From Rhizophagus clarus (Eukaryota > Glomeromycota > Glomeromycetes > Glomerales > Glomeraceae), in contig BLAL01000208.1 of NCBI GenBank assembly GCA_015698045.1, positions 806,001 through 870,000 on the forward strand: a stretch of 64,000 nt of DNA. The letters run 5' to 3'. Position 1 is the first letter of the stretch. Every line of letters starts with the position of its first letter. The notes below the pieces were generated by a model. The model made no database searches, was not told where the DNA came from, and saw only the letters and a program-made list of their open reading frames with translations. Position numbers and translations under genes: made by a program. Positions 53,651-64,000 of the stretch are shown here, in pieces.

Positions 53651-53708
53651 ACACAATGTCGTGAGGCTTTTGGGACTTCGTCCCAAAACCCCCACAATGA
53701 CATTGTGT
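53651..53708. repeat. terminal palindrome at the right Polinton end
   Basis: Mirror of 20565-20622: ACACAATGTC at 53651 pairs with GACATTGTGT at 53699-53708, with the TTTTGGGAC/GTCCCAAAA stem inside. Confidence 0.85.
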
Positions 53709-55972
53709 ACATTATTTTCTCTCTATTATAACAATTAAAATCAATTTTATTAATACCACTAATATACTTTAGTAAGTAATTTCAAATTTTTTGATTATAA
53801 ATTATATTGTATTATTTATTATAATTGATTTAATGTTTTGGGTTAATTAAAGTGGGTTAAAAGGATATATAAAGTTTTTTTGAAAATATTGGAATACATA
53901 AAATATAGATTTTATTAAATTTAAACAAACTAACTAATTATACATCTTTTTTTTATATAATTTTATAACAATAAATACTTTGTGTTCAAAACACATTAAA
54001 AATGAAATTAAATTTATTTAAAAAATTAAATAAATGGTATGGTATTATTTAGATTATAGTTTTATTAAATTTAAATAATCATTTTAAAAAAAAAGTTTAA
54101 ACATTTTTATATTATAATAATACTAACTACTGTATTTACTATCTTTTTATTTTTGCAGAAATTTCTATGAGAACTTAAATTTTTGTATTGTGAAACTGGA
54201 AACTTATATACATTGATTCGTAATTATGTAAAGAAAGTTCAAAAATTATAAACCATAAATAAAATTTTAAAAAATAAAAAATTTTCGCGTTCGCAACATT
54301 TTTTCGCCTATTATCACATAACCAATAAAATATTTGATTGGATAATTTTTTGTTTTTGATCACATGACAAATAATTACAATCAATATTCGAATTTTATGC
54401 ATAATCGGTATTGCATACACTATTTTGAAAATGGTGATAATTAAATAAAATAAATGTTTTATAATATTTATTAATAATTTTTTTTAATAAAAAAAATGTT
54501 TTTTAATAATTAAAATAATAAAATCTAATTTAACTTTAAATCAAATCCAAATCAGGTTCAGTTCAAATTTAAATTAAATTGGATCAGATTTAGATTTTAA
54601 ATTTAAATTTATAGATCAAATTTAAAACTTAAATATAAATCTAACTTTCAGATTCATATATTTTAATATATGATTTTGAAAGTTATACAATAAATATCAT
54701 TATATTTATTTTACAAGTTTCATTATCTAAAATAATAAAAATAATTTTAAATATCACTTTTAATCTATTTAAATAAAACATTTTTTTTTACTAAAAAAAT
54801 AATTACTTAGATATAAAATCAAAAATAATTTTTAAATTACCTTTTTAACTTTAAATAAAATGCAAGTAGGTAAAAATAAATTCTATAATAAAAGAAAAAA
54901 TATTTATTTATTTTTTTTTTTAAAAAATTATTATATTACAAAACTATTACAGATTTTAGATATGCAAAATACTTTAATAATTATATATTTAATATTATTT
55001 ATAAATAGGCTTATTTTAACTCTTTTTATTATAGCCTTATCCTTATTGCATTTATATTAATATTACTAAAAAGACCATATAAATCTTTTGAGAATTTCTT
55101 TAAAAATATCTTTTAAGAAACTGTCAGTTTCTATATATTATGTTACAATGAAGTTTATTGTAATATATTACTATAAGTGAAGTTTATTTCATTAATAAAA
55201 CCAGAAATACTTTAACTTTTCCTAATATAGTTCTACTTTTATTTGCATCACTTTAATACTACTAAAGAGATTATAAATCTTTTAAATTCTTCAATTTTTT
55301 TTAAAGAGCTTTTTGCCTTCTTTTAAAATGTTTTTGAAAAACTATTATGATGTATATTATGCATTATTAAATGTGAAGCTTATTTTATTAATAAATTAAA
55401 AATATTAAAACTTTTCATTTAATAAAATATTTATGTATTTTTGTATTTAAAAATTAAGAATTCATATACTAGCTTAAATGTTTAATCCATCCTTCACCCT
55501 GAGCTAAACTTTTTATTTTTCATATATCAATTGCTAAACCTAAGATTTTATCATGCAAACCTTATTTTTCAACCCCTACACTAATACTATTCCTCAAAAA
55601 TAAAATCATAAAATAAGGTGATAATATAATTATAAAAGGTAACATAGAAATAATAAGAAGGATAATAACTATTCGTGTTATAACTAACAATTTTATAAGT
55701 TCTTTATAATTAGACTTTTATAAAATTTCTAGCTGTAATTTATACTATTCATAACATAGAGAATGAGACATTTAATGCTAGCTTTTAAGTATAATATATT
55801 AGAAACAATCAACATAGTTGTAAAAAAAGCCAGATGATACATTAACATCATATCACTAACACTGTTATTAGTTTGGAGTGTAACGAAGGACTATATATTT
55901 CTATGCAAAGGTCACACAAAATATCCGTTTGTCTGCCTGCTCAAAAATTGAGTTGATGCATGATTGGTTCAT
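53709..55972. other. target duplication ACATT (53709-53713) then AT-rich sequence, no gene
   Basis: Extremely AT-rich, with TTTAAATTTAAAT-type stretches similar in inverse orientation to 19200-20500. The only long ORF (54860-55060) is low-complexity Lys/Leu/Ile and is not considered a gene. Confidence 0.5.
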
Positions 55973-56543
55973 TTAGTTATGCTCGTACTCTGGACTAACA
56001 ACGGTTCTGAAACCATTCCCTAGTAATGTAATAAATTGTAAAGAAATAAAAGAAGAAGCACAAAGGATGCTATTGTGTGCATAATGAGAAATTCTACAAA
56101 TATATGGTAATGATACATAAAATAGCCAGAAATTGTTGGAAAACATGACTAAGATTATAAGAAATGTTCCAAAAACCTGTGACCTCAAATCCAGATACCA
56201 TACATTTCCAACACCAAAACTGGATGTTTCTGGTTTGTTGACTCAAAGTGCTTCTTGTATCTGGAAAAATTTATCCATATAAATAATATATACAATATAT
56301 GAAGAGTAGGTACAATGACAACACATCCTATAAGAAGGGCAAATGATTCAGATGGTTCACAATTTAATATGACAATAGAACATATCCAAGTATGTAGAGT
56401 GTAAGTTCTGTAAAAATTTGATTGGATTGAAGTAACTCTTTCCTTTAAATATTACTTACTAATGGGATGAGTGTAAAAATAAACAGATCAAAAAAAGTTA
56501 AGATGCTTTCTCATTCTTGATCTCTTTGTTCTGTCGTATCCAT
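55973..56543 (-). pseudogene. decayed multi-spanning membrane protein gene
   Basis: Minus-strand pieces in order: ATG 56543 to a GTAAGT donor at 56459 (MDTTEQRDQE, TGA, then SILTFFDLFIFTLIPL); after a TTTTTACAG acceptor, from 56407, WICSIVILNCEPSESFALLI and VVIVPTLHILYILFIWINF; and, in another frame from about 56215, YLDLRSQVFGTFLIILVMFS. At least one TGA and one or two frame breaks. Three to five membrane spans are visible. Possibly a relative of seven-TM proteins such as the gene at 59293, but not assigned. Confidence 0.4.
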
Positions 56544-59292
56544 CTTGAAAGTTTGAAAAACGAAACATAAGAAATCATTTTGGAGCACCATATGATATTT
56601 TGATTAAAAGTCTCTTTTGTTGCATGGTACCGGGACATTTTCATTTTTGTGTGAAATGATGCCCGCGTGTAATGATCTACTTGTTATACCAGACATACAA
56701 CATAGTTTTAAATTTGGACATGCTTACTGTCTAACATCCGTGAAATAAGTCTAAACCTTATTAATCACGTTCCAAAAAAAAACACCGCCATACGTCAAAG
56801 AAAGTATTGAAGAAATCTTTTTTACATATGGCAAAACATTTAATATGATAAAATAAATATTTTGTAAATTAATAACAATATAAACGTAGAAAATAAATTG
56901 AATAAACAACAAATTTCTTGGCCTGTTTATAATTATGTTTAAATTCTTGTATTTCTTGTATACTAAATTTAGGTTAAAAACCTGACGATCTCCATGCTAT
57001 TAAAATATTCTGGTATTATTCATTCCTTATTGCAGATTCATACAAATTGACCTAATTTTATTATTCCCAAGAAGGAAAATATCATGAATAGGAATAACGG
57101 CAATTTTTAGTAAGTAAAATAAGCAAACATCTCATGGATATGCATTTATTATATGTTCCGAAAAAAAAAGACGCGTAGGAATTTTTAGGGTAACAAATTA
57201 GGTTAGGAGATTACAAATCAGATGATATCAAGTCTGACCAATCAAAGTAAATTTCTTTAACCAAAAGGAACTTTTAGTGTATCAACAATGACACAATGTA
57301 TATAAATTCGGCGAATACCGACAATTTCATACGATATTTAAAATAACTGGAACATAGATATAACATATACATAATATTGCGTTATGATAATTTCCGGTCG
57401 TGGAAAGAAAATTGATTTAAATAACAGGAGAAAAGAAGGAAATTTAAAATCACTTTTTTACCATAAAATTATAGAAAATTAAAAATTAATTTACTAGCAT
57501 GTACAAAACAGTGAAATTATTTACCGTAGCTTTTTTCACAATCATCATTAAGCCTTCAACCCTATATTCAGCAAAGATCAACAACTAATTCAAGCCTCAA
57601 AATAGAATGATGTTTACATTGACATTGTTTTTCGTAATGAACCCAAAAAAAGGTACAACTACAACGCCTTGATGATATCAGTGGTTCCAAAAGTATCCTT
57701 CGTTAGGTAACGAAGTTAGTTACGAAATGCATACGAAAAGTGATGATTATCATAATTTACAAAATGAAAAGGATAAGCGAATTCCGGGAATATCAACTAC
57801 GTAAATCGATGATACAGTAATTAATAAAATAAATTGTATAACATTTCAATCCATTTCAAAAGTTTCAAACCAATAAATAATTAAATATTAATATAACAAA
57901 GAATTAATTGTTCTTTAATAACCCCTAAAATAACTTAAATAAGGAATTAACAATGGAACAATATTTTCATCCTCCCTAAAAATTTTATTAGTATATATAC
58001 TTACTTATTCAACTTGTGTTTTTTTTCAAATAATATAAAAATTTTTTCAATGGTTTTTAATGCAAGAATAGGTCGATATTTTCTCTCTTGAGATCTATAT
58101 TTGGTAAAGATGATCAATTAATATATATAATATAGCCTTTTAAATGACATTGTTGTTTAACTACTTATCACTTAAATTTCTTTCATTTCTTTTTTCGGCC
58201 GTAACAATATTTTTTATAAAAAAAACATTTGACCAACCATATTTTAAATATTTTCTTAAATGTGAACTTTTGTGGTCGTTAAATGTACATCATCGGGAAA
58301 CCTACTAATTTTACTATTAAAGAATGTTAGTTACATCATCCATTATATTACTACTTTTATATTACAATACCGATATTAAAGTTTATATATAAAGGAATGC
58401 CGCCTTTTCCTTTTTTTGATTTTCGGCTTATAACGGGCGGTCGAAATTCGTCGTTAGTTAGGATTTTTATAATATAAAGAGTTTATTCTCTATTTCCTTT
58501 TTTTTTTTCTTTATTTCCCTCTTTCTTTCCCCAGTAATTTTTTAAAAAAAAAGAAAGAAAGAAAATAAAAAAAAATTTTTTTTTTTACATGGGATTAATT
58601 AAAAAGATCCGTTTTAACGTAAGTAGAAATATATTTTAACGATATTTGGATTATATAATATCGTTGAATAATCCATTCAATCGATTATGCATAAAACAAA
58701 TATCTCTCAAAGTTCAAATCGTTATCTATGTTAGCAATCTAAATATATTGTTCTTATGTAGGTGAATTTCTTTTTTTTTTTTTCACGCCCCGCCTTTGTA
58801 ATCCCATATATCTAAACTTGTCGTTCAAGAGAAAAAAAAATTAACCCAAACGAGGAACGAACAACAAAATCAATTTTTATATTTTACATCTCATCGCACA
58901 CACATATTTTGTAAATATCCCTTTGAGATATTATTCCCCCCCCCCCCCTTCCCCTTTAACAAACACTCTTTTGTAAAGAGTCTCCCACTTTCATTTCTTT
59001 CCTTCTTTTATCGTCGTTAAGCTTTGGGCGATAATTATCGCTTCATCGAAAAAAAATAAATTATACCCTTACAACAAATAAACACGATAACTCTTTTTTT
59101 TTTTTCCTTTTAACTTGGCTCACTTTTAATAGTTGTTATTAAAAGTGGTTTAGCCAGGTTAAATTTAGAAAAAAAAAAAAAAAAATACAATTTTTATGAA
59201 GAAAGAACCATAACTGTAAATACACTTTATTAAATAGCACATATATATATTTTCATTTCATTAAGCATATTTTCAACAATTTTTATTTTATA
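56544..59292. other. intergenic, no gene seen; upstream region of the seven-TM gene
   Basis: AT-rich, with C- and T-rich runs near 58500-58560 and 58935-58950, and a strong inverted repeat at 59110-59162. An ATG at 58589 with a GTAAGT donor could be an alternative first exon but its phase does not fit the next exon. Confidence 0.45.
59110..59162. repeat. inverted repeat (stem-loop) upstream of the seven-TM gene
   Basis: TTAACTTGGCTCACTTTTAATA pairs with TATTAAAAGTG...AGCCAGGTTAA across a short loop, with a small bulge (GTT). It lies about 130 bp before the ATG at 59293. Could be a terminator-, promoter- or RNA-level hairpin, or a small insertion scar. Confidence 0.6.
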
Positions 59293-62124
59293 ATGTCTCG
59301 TTTAAGCGACTTAACGTATTTAAGTATGTCAATGATTTTATTTTATTTTATTTTTTTTTTTTTCACTCCCCACCCTTGTTATCAAACCGTCATTAATGAA
59401 TCTTCTTATAATAAATAGCTCGTGCGGTATTCATTTGTTGGACTTTTATTTGGTTCTTGCAACATGTATGGAATATTGACCGATTTGAAGCGTTAAAATG
59501 GGGACGTGTTAAAAAACATGATTTGGTAAGTTAATGAAAATACGCTTGCTTTTCTTTTTTTATTTATTCTCGGCAACCGCAGAAAGTCTCATCACGTGAT
59601 GAAAATATTATAGAAATCCGCGATAACGGTATTATTGGTCATTATGTGTCCTTTACAAGCTTTTTATGATATTACAACATCGATCATAAAATATCAAGAA
59701 GGTTTTATTGTAAATCCGTTAAATGGTGAAATTGTTGAAAAACCAAGCGAATTATATAGCGAAGGTAACGAAAAATGGATTGTGCCAACGGATTATATTC
59801 TTTGCGCTAATTTTAGTTTACAGACGTAAGTATAATATCATATCATCACGTAATTATATATAATTTATTGATTTTATATTTTTATTTATTACAGTTGTTT
59901 GTTATTCTTACTTCAATCATTTTGGAATTATCTTGCTAAAAATTTAGCAAAATCTTCTTTTATGGGAAGTTTCGAATTCAAATCATATATTATATACGCA
60001 ATATTTAGTGTATTCATTTTTCCTTTTTTACAATACTTTTTTCGTCATGATCCTCTTTACACTGAATTAATACCTCAATTAGCTTACTCTATATTCATGT
60101 TTTTGATCGCCCTTTTTGGTTTAAGATCTCATAAAAGATTCACAAATTTATTAATATTAACAAGAAAATCAAGCGCTTCTCAAATTAATATTATATTAAA
60201 ATTAGAATATTTTAGGGATATGAATAGGTATTTAACTTGGAGTCTTTTCATCGGTTCAATATCATTCTTAATCCTTTGTATTGATGGTTTAACTCCTGAG
60301 AAATACCTTAATAGTCATAAATTTTCCGCTGACCTTTTAATGTGTCATATTAATTTTTCTCTTTGGCTTGTATTTGTTACTTTAATGTTAATATTTTATC
60401 CATCTACGAATACTGTTAGTGATACTGTTACTTTAGCAAAAGCTGCTACATTTTCTAATGGAAAAAGGTCAATAAAGGACGATTTATTAGAACCTCCAAC
60501 TCCACAATGGTTAAGATCACGTAATGTTGATGAAAGTCAATGGTCATCACAGGTTTCTACTCAACATTCAAATTCTCATGTTGATAATAATACTTGTACT
60601 GTTGATTTATATGAGGAGGTATTACCCCCTCCTCCTGTAATAATGTCTTATGAAAGAAAATCAACTTCTTTAGATATTCCACTTACCCCTCCTTCTCCTT
60701 ATCGTCCTTATACTTCAATTCCTCAACCTCTACCTCCTCCACCATCTTCTTCATCTTCTTCTATAATAACAAATACAACAAAGACAAAAACATCACCAAC
60801 AACGAAATTGACAATAACAACAAGTCCTCAACAAAAAATGACCCCAATTTCATCTTACTCAACACAGTCCCCTACTTCACCTATTAAACAATTAAATAAA
60901 GTAGAAAAATTAAAATATCCATCTTCCCCCATAATATCAAGAAATAATAGTTTTGACAATTTTAATTATGTTAATGATAATAGTTATTTAATTAATTCTA
61001 TACCTAATTATCCTCAACAATCTTCAGCAAACGTTCCAATCATTTCACCTTTACCAATAAAAAATTTTACTGGTTCTACATTAGAATCTTCTGATAGATC
61101 TACTTTACCAAAGAAATCTTCAAGACGACCTTCTATAGCATCAGATGATACTGCTCCAGTAATTAGGATTACAACTTCTACGAATTCTTTGAGATCCATG
61201 AATTCAATTACTCTTCCTTCATCTGATGAAGATGATAAAGAACCATCAACAATTAATAGGATTACAAATTTAGACACGAGAAAAGTTGCCCCTTTTATGT
61301 ACCAAAATGGACCTGAAGAACAAGAAATGAAGACGACATTAACTGAAGAAAAACAAGAATCACCTAGTAAACAACAACAGTCAAGTTCATCTAGTAATAA
61401 AAATAACAGTAACAACGCTATACCACCTTCAACAAAGACTTCTCCTGTATCAAAATCGTCTCCAATATCTGACACATCACAACCTCCTTTAACGTCTAAA
61501 ACTAAGATAACAACAAAACCTTATCAAAGTTCACCTCTTGGTAGAAATGGAAGTAGAATTGAAATTACGAATCCCGCCTCCACCTCCACCTCCACTGTTA
61601 AGAAATCATCTCCTGCACAAATTAACAATTTGAAAAATCCAAAGGTGAAAAGTAAGAATGGAAGCGTTAATGGTAGCACAGATGGCGCAGCAAGTAGTGT
61701 TAAGAATAGTCCTGTAAGAAATAGTATTATAAGTATAAGAAGTCGTTCAAATAGTACTGCAAGTGTTGGAAGTGGTAAAGTGATTTCTGATTCTGAGAAA
61801 AAAAGTGGGATAAATAGTGTTAAGAATAGCGTGAACAATATGAGAAATAGTATCATTGGGAGGTCCAATAGTGCTGCGAGCGTTGGAGCTAAAAGTAGTG
61901 TAATAGGAAGAATACGATCTGAAAGAACTTCTTCAGGCGTTGGTATCAAGAAAACAGTGGGAAGAGATCGATCATCAAGTTCTGCTAGTATATCAAGTAT
62001 TTCTAGTACTTCAAGCACATCAAGTGCATCAAGTTCTTCAGGTTCACCAAGTTCTTCTAGAAATATTAAGAAGGTTATTAAAACAGGAGTAGGAAAAGTT
62101 AAAAGAAATAGTAGAGTATCGTAA
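59293..62124 (+). CDS. seven-transmembrane protein with a long Ser/Pro-rich cytoplasmic tail, 4 exons
   Basis: Exons 59293-59323, 59419-59525, 59614-59825 and 59895-62124 join in phase (2580 nt, 859 aa), all with GTA donors and AG acceptors. Seven hydrophobic spans: VFICWTFIWFLQHVW, ITVLLVIMCPLQAFY, LCANFSLQTCLLFLLQ, YIIYAIFSVFIFPFLQ, LAYSIFMFLIALFGL, SLFIGSISFLILCI, and FSLWLVFVTLMLIFY. From about residue 295 follows a low-complexity tail of over 550 residues rich in Ser, Pro and Thr with many possible phosphorylation sites (EVLPPPPV, SSSSASISSISSTSSTSSAS). The topology is GPCR-like and fungal; family not identified. Without the first three exons it would look like a three-to-five-span fragment. 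Confidence 0.75.
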
Positions 62125-62345
62125 GAAAAAAAAAAATCAATAGATTGATCATAAATTTTTTATCTAATACATGTGTATTTTTATATTTATAAATAGTAAT
62201 AGTAGAAATTTCAAAAATAAAAAAATTTTTTTTTTTTAGAAAACTTTTTTCTTAAAAAAAAATAAATAGGAAAATTGGTAGATTTATTGGATTTATTTGC
62301 GTAATTTAAAGTAATTTGGGTTTAATGACAATTTTTTTTTTTTTA

Positions 62346-62389
<44 letters not shown>

Positions 62390-63373
62390 GCACATTTTGT
62401 AGATATTATTATTTATTATTTATTATTTATTATTTATTATAATTTCGATTTTTTTGTTTAATGTAATAAAAGTTCAAATTTTACAATTACAGTAATAACA
62501 TGTTCGTAATTTTTTCTTTTCTTTTTCTTTTTGCAATATTAATATTTATTAATGGGGTTGGATGTCGGATAGTAATCTTAAAATAATACACGGACTTTAA
62601 ATAGTAAATACAGTGCAAAACTATGTTATACAGTTATGGATGTTTTCTTTATGCATCAATAAATTTGTCACACAAATTTGTAGACGCGAAACTTTATTTA
62701 GGAACTCAAAACAACTCGTTTAAAAAGCAATCTTTTTTTTTTTTAAAAAAAAAAAGATATTTTTATAACTTAAATTATAATTGGATACCTTAAATTATTT
62801 TTTACAAGTTCAAATAAAATTAGATCCTTATCTAAACTTAGAATTGAGAAGTGATACTTGTATTTTTTACAAGTTAAAATGTCGACGAATAAAATTAGAC
62901 CTTATCTAAACTTAGAATTTAAGAAGTGATACTTGTGTTATTACATTATGCGACAAAACAAATACAAATTCTCGGTAGATTAGATTATAAGGAATAATTA
63001 TTAATAGAGAAAGTGGCCAAAAATTTTGATTTACGGAGTATTAATATTAAATATATCACGAAAAGATCAAGAATATTAATAGTAAGTAATAATAAAATTT
63101 ACAACCTACTTTTTACTGGGGAACAACTAACGAGAACCTCTAATTAGAATCAGTACGATCTTAAGGTCACTTTAGCTCTCTCAGCTATCAAATCAACGGA
63201 TGTAAATCACTAAAAAGAAAAATCTTAGCAAAGAAAGATTTTATTTTATTTCAAGTGATTTGCTATGCATTTCATATATGAATAAAAAAAAATGAAGATT
63301 TTCTTGATTATCTACTACAAATTTTAAAATTTTCAATCCCAATCAAACATTCTCTCTTATAAATTCAACTTTA
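62125..63373. other. intergenic, no gene; simple repeats
   Basis: Downstream of the seven-TM gene. Contains an (AT)n tract at about 62350-62386, a TTATTTA array at 62408-62440, and the duplication at 62805-62941. No ORF supported. Confidence 0.5.
62805..62941. repeat. tandem duplication, about 75-bp unit
   Basis: AATTAGATCCTTATCTAAAC...AGAAGTGATACTTGT near 62818 recurs as AATTAGACCTTATCTAAAC...AGAAGTGATACTTGT near 62893, with one-base differences. Confidence 0.75.
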
Positions 63374-63858
63374 TTAGGCTATAACAACAAAAGCAGCAGC
63401 GATACCACAAACGGCAGCAAAAGCAGCTTCAAATTCCATGATTGAGGCATCAGAAGTATGAGTGGGTTGACCAGGAGTAGTGGTAGTGGTAATAGAACTA
63501 GTTTCGGTAGACGTTTGAGAACGAGTTTTAGTTGGAATCATTGTATCTGAAGATGAAGATGAAGTAATAGTACTGGTATCTGTAGGAATAGGGATGATAG
63601 TAGCTTAGAAATATAAAATATTTTGATGTCTCGTTAATATATAACATTACATAATTTTAAAATTTCATTTTTGTTCTTCTTTAACTTATTTAACTTACCA
63701 GTATCTCTTTGTGGTTGAGAAGTGGTAGGCGTAATGGTGGTAACATACGTGGTAGTAACGATTGTTTCTGTTGCCGTTTGAACTTGTCCTTTTACCAAAC
63801 CTTCAAAAACGCCAAAGAATACAACGATCAAGAAAGTAATATACAATGAACTTTTCAT
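63374..63858 (-). CDS. secreted Thr/Ser-rich GPI-anchor-type cell-wall protein, 2 exons
   Basis: Exons 63699-63858 and 63374-63603, intron GTAAGT...CTAAG, give 129 aa in phase. N-terminus is a signal peptide (MKSSLYITFLIVVFFGVFEG), then a Thr-rich mucin-like domain (TETIVTTTYVTTITPTTS, and SSITTTTTPGQPTHTS). The C-terminus is a hydrophobic segment after small residues (AAFAAVCGIAAAFVVIA), typical of GPI-anchor addition. Likely O-mannosylated, on plasma membrane or wall. The unspliced reading ends shortly after the donor, so an intron-free call misses the anchor. Confidence 0.75.
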
Positions 63859-64000
63859 ATTTTTTTGTTATGAATTTTTTAATAGAGAAAGTTATTAAAA
63901 AAATTATAACACGTAAGATCAAAGAGATCCTTTAAATCTTTTTTTTTTTTTTTTTTTTCCTCACAGTTACGCAATCATGAAATAAAATTTGTAATTCATT

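Larger units (their letters stand above)
20565..53708. mobile_element. Polinton/Maverick self-synthesising DNA transposon, 33.1 kb, partly decayed, with cargo
   Basis: Bounded by TIRs of 1670 bp (left) and 1530 bp (right) and a 5-bp duplication. Diagnostic genes: protein-primed family-B DNA polymerase at the left end, integrase and A32-like ATPase at the right end. About 20 kb between them is filled with cargo genes (CRN, RING, SAM-like, zinc-ribbon, coiled-coil, gag-pro). No double-jelly-roll capsid or adenoviral-type cysteine protease is recognised. Polymerase and several cargo genes carry nonsense and frameshift changes, so this copy is non-autonomous for replication. Polintons are known from Glomus/Rhizophagus (established); this gene content I have not seen described. 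Confidence 0.93.
52179..53708. repeat. right terminal inverted repeat of the Polinton
   Basis: Reverse complement of the left TIR, 140 bp shorter, mostly because two 62-bp units are missing. It holds the intact copy of the TIR gene. Ends ...GACATTGTGT followed by ACATT. Confidence 0.93.

Noticed and set aside
54860..55060. 66-codon hydrophobic ORF
   Set aside because: Low-complexity AT-rich sequence; Lys/Leu/Ile/Tyr bias expected from base composition.
58589..58618. ATG plus GTAAGT donor as first exon of the seven-TM gene
   Set aside because: It ends in phase 0 while the next exon needs phase 1; the ATG at 59293 with donor GTATGT fits exactly.
61014..62018. Long antisense ORFs opposite the Ser-rich tail of the seven-TM gene
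   Set aside because: Mirror of the low-complexity Ser/Pro codons; no own start context or domain.

Overview
The window looks like nuclear DNA of an arbuscular mycorrhizal fungus (Glomeromycotina, Rhizophagus-like). It is very AT-rich, its genes have many short GTA...AG introns and poly-Asn or Ser-rich tracts, and it carries protein families that I recall (from memory, not searched) as expanded in Rhizophagus: Crinkler-type (CRN) proteins, SAM-like proteins, gag-pro genes and PD-(D/E)xK-like proteins. No tRNA, rRNA or CRISPR array was recognised. Several ORFs open only at TTG or GTG, so starts were moved to ATG and exons were joined by splice-site phase.

Layout. (1) 1-4,787: host genes on the minus strand: a partial BTB/T1-domain protein, a 3-exon small protein, and a complete 10-exon Pif1-type helicase (500 codons, all phases agree). 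(2) 4,788-9,136: gene-poor, with a degenerate minisatellite and a decayed minus-strand pseudogene. (3) 9,137-18,704: a nearly full-length Ty3/Gypsy LTR retrotransposon with almost identical 607/609-bp LTRs. It has unusual content: an intact Nudix box upstream of the protease, integrase in its own ORF overlapping the RT ORF (ATGAATGA), a gag/pol TAATG junction, a 3-exon ANTISENSE gene between integrase and the 3' LTR, and an extra sense ORF next to the 3' LTR. (4) 18,709-20,559: AT-rich, no gene. (5) 20,565-53,708: a 33.1-kb Polinton/Maverick with ~1.5-1.7-kb terminal inverted repeats (TIRs) and a 5-bp target duplication (ACATT). (6) 53,709-59,292: AT-rich, one decayed membrane-protein gene. 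(7) 59,293-63,858: host genes again: a 4-exon seven-TM protein with a long Ser-rich tail, and a 2-exon secreted Thr/Ser-rich GPI-type protein.

The Polinton contains the expected protein-primed family-B DNA polymerase (broken), an A32/FtsK-like packaging ATPase (one stop), and an intact rve-type integrase. No double-jelly-roll capsid or adenovirus-type protease is visible. In their place lies a broken gag-aspartic-protease gene, interrupted by an hAT-like MITE. The rest is cargo: an apparently intact 4-exon CRN (ubiquitin-like header + PD-(D/E)xK nuclease + kinase), a header-only CRN, a RING-finger protein, a SAM-like protein, zinc-ribbon and coiled-coil proteins, and small Cys-rich proteins, one of which is encoded inside the TIR itself. 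Most nonsense changes in the element are TGA where arginine (CGA) is the simplest ancestor, suggesting C-to-T decay at methylated CpG. The element therefore looks like a recently immobilised mobile cargo carrier whose integrase and several cargo genes are still open.
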